Notes under the pieces: generated by a model
Database searches by the model: none
What the model saw: the letters and a program-made list of their open reading frames with translations, nothing else
What the model was told of the DNA's origin: nothing
Assembly: GCA_900618795.1 (NCBI GenBank)
Contig: UYJD01000018.1
Coordinates: forward strand, 178,476-228,858
Length of the DNA stretch: 50,383 nt
DNA from: Cyanodermella asteris
Taxonomy: Eukaryota > Ascomycota > Lecanoromycetes > Ostropales > Stictidaceae
Direction of reading: 5' to 3'
Part shown: one piece after another, positions 1 through 12,700 of the stretch
How the letters are laid out: each line of letters starts with the position of its first letter
Numbering within the stretch: the stretch's first letter is position 1
Position numbers and translations under genes: made by a program

Positions 1-632
1 GATATCTTGTCTCGAAGCTTACATCATACTTGGCTAAAAAAAGATCGAGAACTCATGATAAAAGGTGATCGTCGAAGCATCAGCTCAGTACATATGTCAT
101 TCGATGTCCCAGAACCAGACCGAACCTTCACCAGACATTCCAAAAGAAACACATGAAACATGCATGTGGTTAGGATCTCCCCGGCCAGCACCGCGAAGTG
201 TCAGCCAGTCTAACCAAAAACAGTCGACGATCCAGGAGGCGGAGTAATCTGAGCCATCACCACTTCTTCCTCCAGAGTTACATCCCGCAAACCTCAAACA
301 GGAGACCTTGCCCACAGTCGACGCAAACATCATGGCGTTTTGGGGGCCAAACGGGACCGTGGCCACCATGCAGTCGGTGGTGGTATGTACCCTTGTACGA
401 CCGTTACTCTCCGTACAATACTTCGGGTTACTATCTGAAGATTCTGGCGTTGCTGACGCTTTCGACTGCGACCGGATTCGTGTAAGCTAAGACCACGAAT
501 ACCACGCCGCAGCGCTGAAGCTTCTCCACTTTGACAATGAGAAAGGTACCGTCAGCCGATCGGAGTAACTGACAGCAGGCCTCGCGTTGCATCGCGGCTA
601 CTGCCACGATGGGGGCCGAGCTGCTCGCATTG
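1..632. other. Upstream region, no gene recognised
   Basis: No convincing coding sequence is seen before the GH128 gene. The open frames here are short, overlap on both strands and match no family I recognise. The stretch nearest the gene is its likely promoter. Confidence 0.5.
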
Positions 633-639
633 TATATAT
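633..639 (+). promoter_or_regulatory. TATA box of the GH128 gene
   Basis: The sequence TATATAT lies about 145 bp upstream of the ATG at 781. It is followed by a pyrimidine-rich leader, as is common for highly transcribed fungal genes. The position fits a core promoter, but no transcription start was measured. Confidence 0.5.
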
Positions 640-780
640 GAAGCTGCAAGTCCCATCTCCCAATTGTCGTATCTTTAGCAAGCATATTTCTTTTTTTCCC
701 ATCAAGTGCATTTGTCATTCCTTGTACTGTGTACATTGTCATTCCTTCTTTGGTCTTTTCAGTATTTCAGCTTTTCCACC

Positions 781-1746
781 ATGGCCGGGAGCCTCGTGAA
801 GACTTCGTTAATCCTCCTCGCGGCAGCATCGCTTTCGGCTGCCGCTCCCCGACACAAGTACACAGCTACCAGCAGCGCCGTATACGCACAGAACACCTGG
901 GCTCCGTCCGCAACCTCCGTCTCGGGCGCCGCCTCGCCCACCGGCGGCGCCGTCGTGTCCAGCGCCAACACCACCGCCGGAAACAGCACAACGGGCAAGA
1001 GCTCGCTCATCCCCGGTGGCAAAAAGGCCGGCTCGGCAGGCGGACAAGCCGTCCAATACTGGTCCCAGCACCTCGGCTGGTGGTACGACTGGACGCCGGC
1101 CCCAGGCACCAAGAACGGCGTCGAAGGCCTGCCCATGCTCTGGGGCGACGGGCAGAACGGGCAAGAAGACGCAAAGCGCTGGGCCGAATTCAACCAGCTG
1201 TCCTCACCACCCAAGTGGCTCATGGGCTTCAACGAGCCGGACTGCTCCGGCGCCGACACATCCGCACACATGGACGTCGACAAAGCCGTCAGCGTGTGGA
1301 ACGAGAAGATCGCGCCCTGGGGCGAAAAGGGCTCCATCCTCGCCAGCCCGAGCATGTGCATGCAGCTGGCCGAAACCTGGCTGGAGCAGTTCAGCAAAGC
1401 CAAGCTCGACCGCATGTGGGACGTGACGGCCATTCACGTTTACAAGCCGGACATGGACGGGGTCAAGAAGGATCTGGATCACTATGCGCAGTACGGCAAG
1501 CCGATCATCATCACCGAGTTTGCGTGCGTCTATGATCAGCAGGGCTTCAAGGCTTGCAGTGATCAGGGCCAGATCAACCAGTGGGTGCAGGATGCGGTGG
1601 ACCTGTTCGAGGGCGACGACAGGGTTATCGGCTACGCTTACATTGACGGTGGCGGATTAAACCCGCAGACCCTCCCCGTCGACGACTCGGGCAAGCTCAC
1701 CGAGACGGGCCAGACTTATCTCAAGGCCATCTCCAAGTACGGCTAG
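781..1746 (+). CDS. Secreted GH128 (Asl1-like) endo-beta-1,3-glucanase
   Basis: This intronless gene encodes 321 aa. The ATG at 781 sits in a strong CCACCATGG context and opens a signal peptide (MAGSLVKTSLILLAAASLSA), so I prefer it to any upstream start. A Ser/Thr/Ala/Gly-rich linker (about residues 25-85) precedes a compact TIM-barrel domain. Two glutamates stand where GH128 has its catalytic pair: Glu152 in GFNEPDC (acid/base) and Glu246 in IITEFAC (nucleophile). The domain begins with a YWSQHLGWWYDW motif, also typical of the family. GH128 enzymes cleave beta-1,3-glucan, so a role at the fungal cell wall or on external glucan is likely. The gene converges on the ABC transporter across 1.4 kb. 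The family call is firm; the substrate is inferred from the family. Confidence 0.9.
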   Translation: MAGSLVKTSLILLAAASLSAAAPRHKYTATSSAVYAQNTWAPSATSVSGAASPTGGAVVSSANTTAGNSTTGKSSLIPGGKKAGSAGGQAVQYWSQHLGWWYDWTPAPGTKNGVEGLPMLWGDGQNGQEDAKRWAEFNQLSSPPKWLMGFNEPDCSGADTSAHMDVDKAVSVWNEKIAPWGEKGSILASPSMCMQLAETWLEQFSKAKLDRMWDVTAIHVYKPDMDGVKKDLDHYAQYGKPIIITEFACVYDQQGFKACSDQGQINQWVQDAVDLFEGDDRVIGYAYIDGGGLNPQTLPVDDSGKLTETGQTYLKAISKYG

Positions 1747-3162
1747 ATGTCGCAGCGACTCTTCGCTAGGAACGATTCTTCAAACAATTTCAATTCTCAC
1801 GATCACGTTTGCCACAGAAATCTCGTGTGCTGTTCATCATGTCTGTGCCAGAAACCGTCGTGCAGTGCTTCATCTAGGTTGTCTGCATCGAAATTTCTAC
1901 TTTGATGCCCTGCTACCCTTTGCTTTCCTCCCCAGCCCCTTCTCCATCCTCTCTATCTACCACTCTTGCATACAATCCCTCATTATCCAAAAGACAATCC
2001 CTCTCCACCGTCACACTCCTCACGACCCATCTCCCCTCCCAAGCCTCCCCCTCCGACTCCTGAACCCCCCTCCCCATCACGCACTCCACCCTTTTCCCCG
2101 CCCTCCTCACCCTCCCTTTAACTCGCATGATCTGCCGTAACACAAACACCAACCATCCGCCATCGTAAATCCCCATTCCTCTCCATCTCCGCCATCATCA
2201 AACTCAAACACACGACTTCCGACCACACGCCGCGTCCCACTAAATCCGCCCCGGGCACGCATCGTCTCATCCCAGAATTCGTCCGGCGTCCAAGAGTGTC
2301 ATGCCGGTTTCGAGAACGTATCGGGTGAGGTCGAAAGTTACGGACTCGGTTAGTTGGAGCCTGGCGGGATCTGAAGAATCTGCCGTCGAGGGCGTCTTTG
2401 GCTTTTTTATTCATTTTACTTTTATTTTTAATTAATTTTTTTTTCCTTCCCACGAGAGTCAGTCAGGGTGGTGGACGGTGGATTCCCGGGCGATCAGGCG
2501 TTCGAGGTCGGTGAAAGTGGATTGACGACGTCGAGGCCATCACGGGGCAAAGCCAAGGGGGGGGGGGGTTCGACTCTTATGTCGAGCGCGGTGATTGCGA
2601 GCGGGAGTGGCTGAAAGAACGTCTACGTCGTAAACACGATTGAAAGCTCGACGTTTGAAAGAGAACTTGAAGATGGGCTGTGTCGCAGCTGAGAAAAATG
2701 TGGTTATGGAAGGAAGTTAGAACTTTACGTCTTTGGCAGTTCGGTATTCTTGTTTCGTGGCCGGCAACAATGTCGAGTACGCTGGAAGGCGAGGGGCTCG
2801 AGCGAGATTGATTGGTGTAAAGTGTAGAGCCGACAGAGGTATTTGCAATCTTCGGTTCGACATATCAGCCAGGCGAGCTTTTCGGGAGAGTGCGAGTCCC
2901 GACGTCGCAGCAGTAATGCTCGACAGTCTCATGAACACAACGGGTTCGATCGTGAGGATGGCCTATCGTAAAGCACAAAGGCAAAGTACGCTTGATGGCG
3001 TGAAGTGTCGCGACCGTGCATTGCAAATGCTGTCTTGTACATACATCACACGTCAGAACGATTCATATAGACTCGACTCGAATCATTATACCCAAGCTCC
3101 CGAAATACCAACGCTTTTCCAAAATGCATCCATGCTAAGTCATTCACATCTTCTCGGTCCCA
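1747..3162. other. Intergenic region between convergent genes
   Basis: This 1.4-kb stretch between the GH128 stop and the ABC transporter stop shows no recognisable gene. It contains C-rich tracts (about 1920-2110), an A/T-rich block near 2400-2450 and a run of 12 G at 2557-2568. The open frame covering 2733-3185 has no ATG at its 5' end and runs into the transporter, so I do not call it. Confidence 0.5.
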
Positions 3163-6100
3163 TCACCTCTGCCGACTCCGGTTGAATAACCTCATCATGC
3201 CAAACGCAATGACCCGATATGCAGTCCCTATTCCCAACAACACCACCAAATCAACCTCAAACTGCCCCAGATTGTACCCCACATACTCCGCGCTCTGCGC
3301 CACATCATACACCGTGCCCCAAACCGCAACGTTCTTGTCGAAGATCGCCTCCGACGCCCACGTCCCCGGGCTCGCCCTCCACAACCAACCCAAATGCCAG
3401 CTGTTGACATCCTTGAGCGTCGGCGCCATCCCGGACAGGGTCCCGACGATCAAACTCGCCATGACGGCGAGCAGCGGACCGTCTTCGCGGCGCGTAACCA
3501 TGGAGACGCAGCTCGACAGACCGTAGATGTTGAAGAAGTAGAGCAGGAAGACGGCGAAGGCTTCGAGCCAGGACATGCGCGGGGTAGCGAGGAGCATGAA
3601 GAGGGTCGTGAAATGCACCGCCGCAAGGAAGACTCGGGGGAACGTAGAAAGGACTTTTCCCAGGTAGTAGGCCAACCGGTTGTGACCCGACGCAGCTTCA
3701 CGGTAGAACACTAGCTTCTCCTCTCCAAAAACCTTGACACCGGGGCTCGCAGAGATCAACCCAATGGCAATCACGCAAAGCAGTGCCAACAAACCAATAG
3801 AAGTCAAATCCGAAGACGAAGATAAGATGGAATAGTCGTCGTAGTATAGTCCACGGTAGTTCAGGCCGTGCTGGGAGTTCTGGGCGAGCCCAATGAGCAG
3901 ACCCGCGAGCGTGGCGACGCCCATTTCGAACCAGAAGGATGATGCGGCCCGATACTGCTGGAGCATGGCGCGCATGAAGCACAGGTAGATTTGCTTTGGC
4001 CAGGGAGCGCCGCGGCACCGGATGCTGCGGCGGAGGGCGAGGACTTCGTCTTGTGGGGGCACGATGGTGGGGAGGTCGGGAGCGCCGGTGACTTGGTTGT
4101 GCCAGTGTTCGATCAGGGCGTCGATGCCGACTTCGCCGACTTTCTTGTAGTGGCGGCCCTCGCCTGGGAGAAGTTAGCAAAGAGGTCTTTCTCGGTACGA
4201 TGTACTGTAACTTACCGTTGATGATGTCCATTAGCACGTCGGCGGGGTTCATGCTGCGAGGAAACCTGAATCCACACCCTTCAAAGTACTGCTGGCAGTT
4301 CGGAGTAGGGCCTGAGAAAATCATGTGGCCCTTACCGAGCAAGATCAGTTCGTCCAAAGACTCGTAAATTTCCTGACGCGGCTGGTGGATGATAGTGACG
4401 ATCGTGATGCCCAATCGAGACAGAGCTTTCAGCAGTTCCATGATCGAAGACGCAGCGGTGGCGTCCAAACCAGAAGTAGGCTCATCCAGGAAAAGTGCCA
4501 TGGGAGCGGCAGCCAGTTCCATTCCGATCGAGACACGCTTGCGTTGGCCACCAGAGACACCAGGCTTACCAGGAGTACCAACGATGTTGTCCTTGACGTG
4601 GTCCAGCTTCAGGCACTGCAACAGAACATCAACGTGACGCTGAATCTCGCTGTCTGACCAGTTGGAAGGGAGGCGGATGCGTGCAGAATGTAGGATGTTC
4701 TCCCTGACCGTCAGCTCGTGGAGCAGAATGTCGTCCTGAGGCACGTAGCCGATAATCTTCTTGTAAGCTTTGATCTGGCCGGCCACACCGTTCACCTTTG
4801 TCTCACCGCCGGTGTGAGGACGCTTGCCCATGAGTACGTTGACGAACGTTGACTTTCCTGCGCCGGACCCGCCCATGACACCTACCAGTGTTCCCGCATT
4901 GATTTGACCTGTAACGTCGTCGAGAATGGGATTTTTCACTTTCTTGGGTTGGTAAACCAGATTCTTGAATGAAAATGATAGACCGAATGATGATCCTTGG
5001 ATGCAGCGCGACAGTGATGCGACAAACATCTCGAGTTCGCCGTGCGGAGGCTCGACTGCTGCTGAAGACGGGCCAGCGCCGTAGTATTCAGTATCGGCGC
5101 CCTAGCCAATGATTAGTCAAATCCAAGAACTAAATCTACGCTCGACTTACCAAATACCCATCATCGACTGCCTTGAGAGATGTGATATGCGAGTCCATTT
5201 CAATGTCATCATCTTCCATCCCACTGAAATTGCTGCTCGTGCTCTGCGCGCGTCGTCGCGCAGCAGCGGGCTGCATATAACTAGTCGGGTTGACTCGCTG
5301 TAAATAACTCATCATACCGCCCTTGTGCTGGCTCCGGTGCATCTCCTTGTTCCTGATCGATCTGAAAACGAGGAAGGCAATCGTGAGTCCTATATTCCAC
5401 AGCAGTAGCAACACCACCGGCGCGATCGGCTGATTGTAGTACGATCCCTCTGGACACGATGCACCTCCTGTACAAGGAATCGGTTCTGTCGATCCTGGTG
5501 GGCAGAAACTTCCTGCCGGACAGGTAATGTTCTCCCTCCCAGTCGGGCAGTATGAGCCCTGTGGACACAAAGTCGGTTCGTAAAGTCCCATTGACCCGCA
5601 CTGACCGCCTGCCAGTCGAAGTTGTTGACATTGAGGCGGGGGATAACAGTATTCGGCGCGCGCATTGATAGAATTCCGCGGGCAATAAAATCCGGGATAG
5701 CACCCTTTCGATTGCCATGAAGAGACGTTCTGGATCGGAAACGGCGCCAAAGGGACAAAGTAGCACGGCGACGCCTCGGCCGGAGTTTGACTTGCATCGA
5801 TCTTATTGATAGCAGAATACATCCGTGCCGTCGATTCCGTCTCGTTCTTCCCCGAGCATTCCTGGTCGAATATGTTCACCGTCTTGTTGTCGTTTGTCTT
5901 GGGGTCGTATTTGTCGAGTTCGATGGACCCGTCCGAGCCGGTTCCGTAGTATGTGTTGTTGCTGTCGGGCGGATAGTCCGCATTGGCCGCCATGAGTTTC
6001 GTAGGATCCAAGCTCTTGTCCTTGTTTGGATCTTGGATGAAGAACCATTTTCCCGTACTGCCGCTGTCGATGTCGTCGGTGCGATTACCCTGGCAGCGCC

Positions 6101-6254
6101 ACGCCGCTTTCGCGCTGTCGTAGCGACGCAGCGCACATCTACAAGCACCGGTATCGAGGAACTCCGGGCCATTTGGTTTGGCCAGACCGAACAACTTGCG
6201 CTTGTCATCGGCGCTCAAGTCAGTCGGGAACGAGGCCACGTCCGACCCGTCCAT
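3163..6254 (-). CDS. ABCG-type ABC transporter with Cys-rich lumenal N-terminus (Adp1-like)
   Basis: Three exons (6254-5151, 5101-4216, 4163-3163) are separated by introns of 49 and 52 nt and give 996 aa. Residues 1-275 form a Cys-rich extracytoplasmic region with repeated CPxGxxC motifs. A membrane segment follows at about 279-297, then a nucleotide-binding domain: Walker A GGSGAGKS at 445-452, signature VSGGQ at 550-554, Walker B Asp574 in LFLDEP, and H-loop His607. An ABC2-type transmembrane domain occupies the C-terminal third. This order matches yeast Adp1 and plant ABCG24/28. The half-transporter would work as a dimer; its substrate is unknown. The ATG at 6254 lacks a signal peptide, and a CAG lies just before it, so an upstream exon carrying the signal sequence is possible. 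Confidence 0.88.
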
Positions 6255-8172
6255 GCTGGGCCGGTCAAAGAATGAAAGTACACAGGCAGAAAAGAATGCG
6301 CAACGAAACTAGAAAACGAACTGTACCGGAGTAAGAGAAGTGAATAACGGGCGGACACAGCTTTGGGGTATATGCAGTCCTTTCGAGTCAGCTAGCAAGC
6401 GTGCGCAGTCATATTTGGCCGGGGCTGAGTGGGCACGCCCACTTCGAGCTGGCCTCTGAACGGGCCAGCTCGCGGGACGAGGCTGAAGTGGTACATCGCG
6501 GCGTGCAGCTTTCTAGTGGACGCTTTGGCCACTAGCGTGGTATCCCGCGTACCGGAAGATGATCTGAGACGTGGATGTGGCCTATGATTCCATATCCTGC
6601 AGGTGGACAGATTGTTGGTTGCAAGAACCAGATTGGCCGGCGTGGCTTGTTAGTTTGAGCTGGGAGCCTCCTCACAGGGCAGAAGCTGAGAAGCCACAGA
6701 ACCGCGTACAACAATAGGGGAGCAGGCCCGTTTGACGGCCTGCAGGCTTGAGCTTTAGCACATGGCCATGCTGAGAGCGACGTAGCGATATGCAAGACGC
6801 TAATCTCGCCAGGGTGCAGCCAGCCTCAGAGACAAAGTAACTCATGCCCATAGCGGTCCGAACAACGGCCAGGATAGTTGTTCCCTGAGGCTCAAGCAGA
6901 CCCGCACCGTAAGCGAACATTGTCGCGAAGCTATCCTACTTCCAACTGCACTCGGCCTCGAAAGGAACAAGGGGAAAACTGGAAGAATGGCTGGCCGACA
7001 AAGGCGGGAAAGAGCCTGGCGAAAGGAAAATTATGCGGCAGCGTAAGTAAGCGCTTGGCCGCAAGTCGTCTGGCGCGCAAGCTGAAACCAGCGAAGATTA
7101 TTACTGTGCCCAACGAAAGATCGATTGCGACCATATTTAACCCAACCGGAAAGCTAGAAGGCTCAGCCAGCCGGCCAGCCCTGCGCTCGCTCCAACGATG
7201 TGTTTCGAGACCAGGTTACCGAGTGGGCCAAGTCGGTGTTTCATGCCCGATTCGGTCCAAACTACGGGAGTACTAATTGTACGGGTGCTCAACAACCACC
7301 AACGTGTGTGAAGACAAATTAGAGAGCGATACTGATGCTTGAAGCTGAGACTCATGGTGCATTGGCTAAGTAGGGGGGAAGAATTGCACCGCAGTCACAG
7401 GATTCGGCCTGCGCTTGATCATTGAGACAAGGTGAAAAAGGTGCGTTTGCGCTCAGAGTCAGCTCAACGATCCGAGAGCTATAATGGAAGAAGACATCGC
7501 GCATGAATTCGCTTTCCGCAATTGCTGAGCCGAGAACTGCTCTCATGCATGCTGTCGCTGGCTGGCTAGCCCGTTGCAGCTTAATTCGGGCGTTGGAGAC
7601 TACGCGAAAATGCACGTGTTTCACCACATTCATGCAGGGCAGAAAACACGGTTTGCGCTGTCAATTTGAGCTTACCAACCGATGCATGCTCTGCACAATA
7701 TCGTAAGCAGGACAGGGCAGATTGCAGGCGTTGAACATATACACACATTGCCTTTGTGTTGATTGTAGGAATTTGCCATCATAACTCTACAATGACTGAC
7801 ATATTCAGCATAAGAAATCTAGGTAGTACAGTGCATCATTTTCTGAACAACGGGGAAAATAGGGAAATCGCTACTTTTGTCGAACAACCAGATGCCTTTC
7901 AACGACGACAATGGCATGTCGACAGGATATACTTGCGCTGCGAGCCATAGCTGATCTCGTCCCGCGCGCGGCTTGCTCCATGTCTGAGCGGAACCACATA
8001 AGGTGAGGCTGGCAAAATGGCATGAGACAGTAAACAATGACTTCACATCATGGAATATCTCGTTCGCTGAAGCACCAAATCGAATTGTCGAACAACACAT
8101 GCGCCATGCATATGCGGAAAATCTAACGAGACAAAGATCCTCAAACCCCACACATATATCAACATAATCATC
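6255..8172. other. Intergenic region upstream of the ABC transporter
   Basis: About 1.9 kb lies between the 5' end of the ABC transporter and the 3' end of PDB1. No open frame here resembles a known family or has supported splice sites. The part nearest 6255 contains two perfect palindromes, listed separately. Confidence 0.5.
6428..6472. repeat. Two adjacent perfect palindromes upstream of the ABC transporter
   Basis: AGTGGGC-AC-GCCCACT (6428-6443) has 7-bp arms. It is followed one base later by CGAGCTGGCC (6445-6454) and its exact complement GGCCAGCTCG (6463-6472) around an 8-nt loop. They lie about 175-220 bp upstream of the transporter ATG. They could be protein-binding sites or hairpins in the mRNA leader. 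Confidence 0.7.
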
Positions 8173-9425
8173 TTACACCTTCAAAAGCTTGGCCGCATAG
8201 TCCGTAATGAGGTCATTGGTCGGGAAGCTCATCTCCTCCAGCTTCTGTGCATAAGGGGTCGGGACTTCAGCACCGGTGACTCGCACAGCGGGGGCGTTGA
8301 GGTAGTCGAAGCCGTATTCCATGGTCAGAGCGAGGATCTCGGCGCCGACACCGAAGGCGGGGAACCCGGATTCGATGGCCATCAAGTGTCCGGTCTTCTT
8401 CACCGACTTGATGATGGCGTCGACGTCGAGGGGCTTGACCGAGCGAAGGTTGATGACTTCAGCCTCAACACCGTACTTTGACTTGAGCGCATCGGCAGCG
8501 GCAAGAGCCTGGCCAACGCATCGTGAAAGGCTGACCATGGTGAGGTCCTTTCCGGCGCGCTCAATCTTGGCCTTGCCGAAGGGAATGACAAAGTCCGAAG
8601 ACTGAGCTTCAGCTGACATGGGGAAGGTCTGACCGTACAGCAACCTGCGTGTTGTTAGCCAATCCTTGCTTCCGAGAGCACTTTTCACCACTCACTCGTT
8701 CTCGAGCACAACGACAGGGTTGGGGTCGCGGATAGCAGCCTTCAGGAGGCCTTTGGCATCCTCGGCGCTGTATGGAGCGACGACCTTCAGGCCGGGAATG
8801 CTGCCGTACCACGAAGAGTAGTCCTGCGAGTGCTGCGCGGCGACACCGGAGGCGAAACCGTTCGGGCCGCGGAAAGTGATGTTGCAAGGCTGGATACCGC
8901 CAGACATGTAGTGCGTCTTAGCAGCAGAGTTGATAATCTGGTCAATGGCCTGCATGGCGAAGTTGAAGGTCATGAACTCGCACTGCGCCCCGGGTCAGTT
9001 TCAGCTCCGCCAAAGATAAGAGAGGTAAGCTTTGCACATACAACTGGATGCAGACCGGCAAGGGCAGCACCGACTGTCAGACCACAGAAGCCAGACTCGG
9101 TGATCGGGCTGTCAATGACACGCCTGTCGCCGAAGCGGTCGAGCAAACCTTTTGTGACCTTGTATGCACCGTTGTACTGCGCAACTTCTTCGCCCAACAC
9201 GAAGACCTTGTCCTCACGCTCCATCTCTTCTGCCAAAGCCTCGTTCAAGGCATCTCTGACGGCGTAGTCCTTGGTTCCGGATTCGGTAGCGTGGGTCCGT
9301 CTTGCGTGCAGGCTCTGTATCGAACCTAGCGCTGGGCGAGTGGCCAATCTGTAGGAGCTGCATGACGGGCGAGCTGAGGGCGACACCAGGCGCGCGGCCG
9401 GTCGCAAAAGTCGGGAGGCAACCAT
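8173..9425 (-). CDS. PDB1: Pyruvate dehydrogenase E1 component, beta subunit (mitochondrial)
   Basis: Three exons (9425-9042, 8982-8696, 8644-8173) with introns of 59 and 51 nt give 380 aa. The protein starts [13 protein letters not shown], an Arg/Ser-rich mitochondrial presequence of about 45 residues. The mature protein then begins near the conserved [13 protein letters not shown]. Diagnostic segments include [32 protein letters not shown] (restored exactly by removing intron 1), GPNG and AQHSQDY. With the alpha subunit it forms the thiamine-diphosphate E1 that decarboxylates pyruvate in the matrix. No in-frame ATG precedes 9425 in this exon. The length and both phase-consistent introns support an intact housekeeping gene. 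It lies in tandem with the downstream-coordinate dipeptidyl aminopeptidase gene on the same strand. Confidence 0.96.
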
Positions 9426-9889
9426 AGGAGGAAGATGTAGATGTGAGGTGAGGGACAAGGAGAGACTGGATGGCAGCGTCGGTCAATGGAGTAGCCGAGC
9501 TCGAGGAGAGGTTTATTGGCGGGATGCTAAGGACAATCTGTTGAGCTTCCCGCTGGTGTTTTTGACTTTGGAGCTGGAAACAGCTGGATAACGCCGGGCG
9601 CGGCAAGTTTTAGCCGGGCAGCCCGCTTAGTGAGAAGCGCAGCCGATGGGATCGAGGCGCACCACGTTGATCTGTCTCGCCAACCACGGTTGTGCAACGA
9701 CTAGAGTATCTACATGCACGATACTTTACGATCATCTACCTCATGTTTCATATTTCGAGTTCAATGGTTCTCGTTATAGGAACTTTTTCAACCTTGATCC
9801 AGATATCGTGCCCGGCGCCGCGGATGCTTGTAACGCTAATAATGCAGCAACTGTGAAAATCATACTACGCTTCGTGCGAGTTCCGCGCA
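9426..9889. other. Intergenic region between PDB1 and dapB
   Basis: This 464-bp stretch holds the promoter and leader of the minus-strand PDB1 gene and the 3' flank of the minus-strand dipeptidyl aminopeptidase. I see no gene in it. The plus-strand open frame across 9646-9963 overlaps the antisense of the true last exon of dapB and is not supported. Confidence 0.5.
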
Positions 9890-12700
9890 TTAATTCGACC
9901 TCTTATCAAAGTCGACCCCTACCATCGGCTTGGGATCCTCAATGCGAAGCCATTCACCGTTGAAAGCGTTGATCAACCATTCTGTCAGTTCTGTTGCTGT
10001 CAGCTAGATTCTCCAAGCTTTGTTCACACAGTGGAACTCACTTTCGTAGACCACTTTGTGGGCGTTGTGGAAATAAATGCTGTGATCGCTATCTGGGAAT
10101 GCGTGGAAGTCGTAATTGGTCGCTCCCTTCAAATTGAGCCTATCCAACAACCTCAAGCTGTTCTGGTAATGTACATTGTCGTCCCCGGTGCCGTGCATCA
10201 CCAAGAAACGCACGTTTTGCGTCAATGCTGTCATATTTGTGATTGTGCTGTTCTCGTACCCACCAGGGTTGTGTTGCGGAGTGTGCATGTATCGTTCGGT
10301 ATACACGCTGTCGTACAGAGCCCAGTCGGTCACAGGTGCAACGGCGACGCCGTATGAGAATACGTGGTGCGCATCAAGCTCCAGCGTCTTCAGCGTGAGA
10401 AACCCGCCAAAAGACCAGCCCCAGATCGCAATCCGGTCCGAGTCCACGTACTTTTTGGAGGACCATTCCTTTGCAACAGCAGTCTGATCTATGGCTTCGT
10501 AGTGTCCCAGATTGCCGCGGACGGCGCAACGGTATGCGCGACCTTGAAATCCAGTTCCACGACCATCCACAATCAGGACGATGTAGCCTAGTGTAGCTGC
10601 CAGGTATATCTGATAGTCGATATTCCACATCTTGTTAACGTTCTGAGAGCCGGGACCGCCGTAAGGCGCAAGAACCACCGGGTATTTTTTGCGACTGTCG
10701 AAATGCGGGGGCTTCAGTTCGAGAACGGGGATATCAACGCCGTCGGAGTGAACAGTCGTAAAGGTACGTTCCGGGAAGTCGTGGGCGGCGGCTTTCTTGC
10801 GCAAATCGTCGTTGTCCTCAATCTCAAGCTTGAAGCTCTGCTTGTTCGTAGGTGTGCTGACTACAGCTTGTGTCGGGATTCCCGGTCCTTCATACGACAT
10901 CAGAGCGAAGCCTGCCCCAGACGAGAACGAAGCTTGCCAGTAGGCATCCTTTTGATCATGATTCCCATCTAAAGGCTTCATATCTGTGCCATCGAGTTTG
11001 ACGGAATATACGTGACGGGTGGCAGGTCCTTGCTTTGTTGCCACGAAATAGACCACGTTGTTCTCTAGATCAATAGCTGCGGGCGCATTGACGACTTCCC
11101 ATTTTCCAGATGTCAAGATGATGGGCTCCGGATTGTCTAGAGGTGTGAAGTATGCAAGATGATCGTATCCGTCGTGGATGATAGTGTCGACGTATCCAGA
11201 GTGAGCTCTGCCCTTGGCCGGGTCGCTTGGGACGAACTGGGTGTTGTGCGAAACTTCGAACCACCCACCGTCCAGACCTTTCACGTCAAGCTCACGCACC
11301 ACCTTTCCAGTCTTGTCGTTGGTATTGATAAGAATTGTTTTCAGCGTATCACTCTCCCTATTCGTTTCTCGGACAATGACTCGGCCGCCTTCGCCCCAAA
11401 CAATTTCCGTGATGAGTCGATCGTCGTCCGGAAAGTCATTATCAATTTTGACGTCGAAAACCTTGTCATCGGCGACGCTGTAGAACTTGATGTTGACATA
11501 GGGGTTGGGGGCCCCAGCTTTTGGATACTTGATGCGATATTCGTCTGGGTAGTTTTCTTGTCCTGCAGGTGGCCTTGAACCGCCTGGACGGGACATGAAA
11601 TACTGAACGGGAAACTCCGGAACCTGGGTCTCATTTGTTTGCAGAAACGCGACGTACCGTCCGTCGTTTGACCACCATGCGCCGATGTTGTCAGCCAGAA
11701 TCTCCTCCTCGTAGACCCAATCAGGAATTCCGTAGAAGAACTCGGTACCTCCATCACTCGTGATCTGGACCACCTTGTTGGACTTGAGATTGCGGATGAA
11801 CAGGTTGTTGTCGCGGGTAAAGACGACACTATCAGATTTCGGAGACCATTGCGCCAACTGCACTCGGTCTTTGGGTTTGGCTGGATCAAGTGGCTGGGCG
11901 GTTTTCGTTTTCACGTCCCATATGTAGTACAGAGCTGTGAAAGAATGGCGGAAGACCTTGCGGCGCTCCGACATGATGAGCACCTTTTCCAAGTTCGCAC
12001 TCGGCCAGTATCCCTCTGGCATGACATAGTCACCATTCACCACGAAACCGCTGTCTTGCACCAGTGTAATGCGGCCCTCCGATCCATCGCCATCCTTGCG
12101 AGCGCGGATGTCTTCTACAACGAGCGCGCCTCGCCCTCCGCCACCATTCTCTTCCAGTATCATGCCATCTTTTCCGTCCGGCGCCCGAATCCATGTTATT
12201 GAGTGTCGGATGCCAGCCCATTCTCCGTTCATTGTCGAGTCCAAAGTAATCGCCTTGCCCGATCCGGAGCCTACGCTGGTCTTGGAACCTGCCTTCTCCG
12301 AGGAATCGCTGTGTTCATATCCAACGTCACTGACATGCGCCATCGTTCCATTTTTGAGAAAGAGAAATAGCGCCAGCAACCATCCGCCTAGTGCAACACC
12401 GCACATGATCCAGAGCACCCGTCTTGTGTTCTTGCTCGGTCCGTAGCTTTGTCCACGGTATAGCGTCTCTGCGTCGTACGTCCCATCCATGTCCTCATCT
12501 TCGCCTCGCATAAGAGGTCGTTTCAAGTCGTTCCCGTTCGCGTACCCGTTCGACTGTGCTTTCAACTCGCTGAGGTGCTCCAGGACAGCGGAAGTCGAGG
12601 AGACCGAGGACACGTCTGATAGAGATTGTCGAGTCTGGAAGTCTTCGACTTGTCCCACATCCTGCAGCGGGACATCGTCCCTATAAGCATGGCGCTCCAT
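9890..12700 (-). CDS. dapB: Type II membrane dipeptidyl aminopeptidase (DPP4 family, S9B)
   Basis: The long exon 12700-10042 joins a short last exon 9990-9890 across a 51-nt intron, giving 919 aa. Without that splice the protein would end early; with it the C-terminus becomes the expected [19 protein letters not shown]. The N-terminus is a cytosolic tail of about 93 residues, then one membrane anchor (about 94-115), a beta-propeller and an alpha/beta-hydrolase domain. The catalytic triad is visible: Ser763 in GWSFGG, Asp840 in GTGDDN and His873 in DSDHSI. The domain order and single anchor match yeast Dap2/Ste13 and Aspergillus DapB, which remove X-Pro/X-Ala dipeptides in the vacuole or late Golgi. 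The exact compartment is not decided by the sequence. Confidence 0.95.

Noticed and set aside
2733-3185. Plus-strand frame of 150 codons between GH128 and the ABC transporter
   Set aside because: It starts at TTG, matches no family and overlaps the true 3' end of the ABC transporter on the other strand.
10031-12446. Several plus-strand frames of 90-140 codons
   Set aside because: They are antisense shadows of the dipeptidyl aminopeptidase gene, whose catalytic motifs and length are unambiguous.
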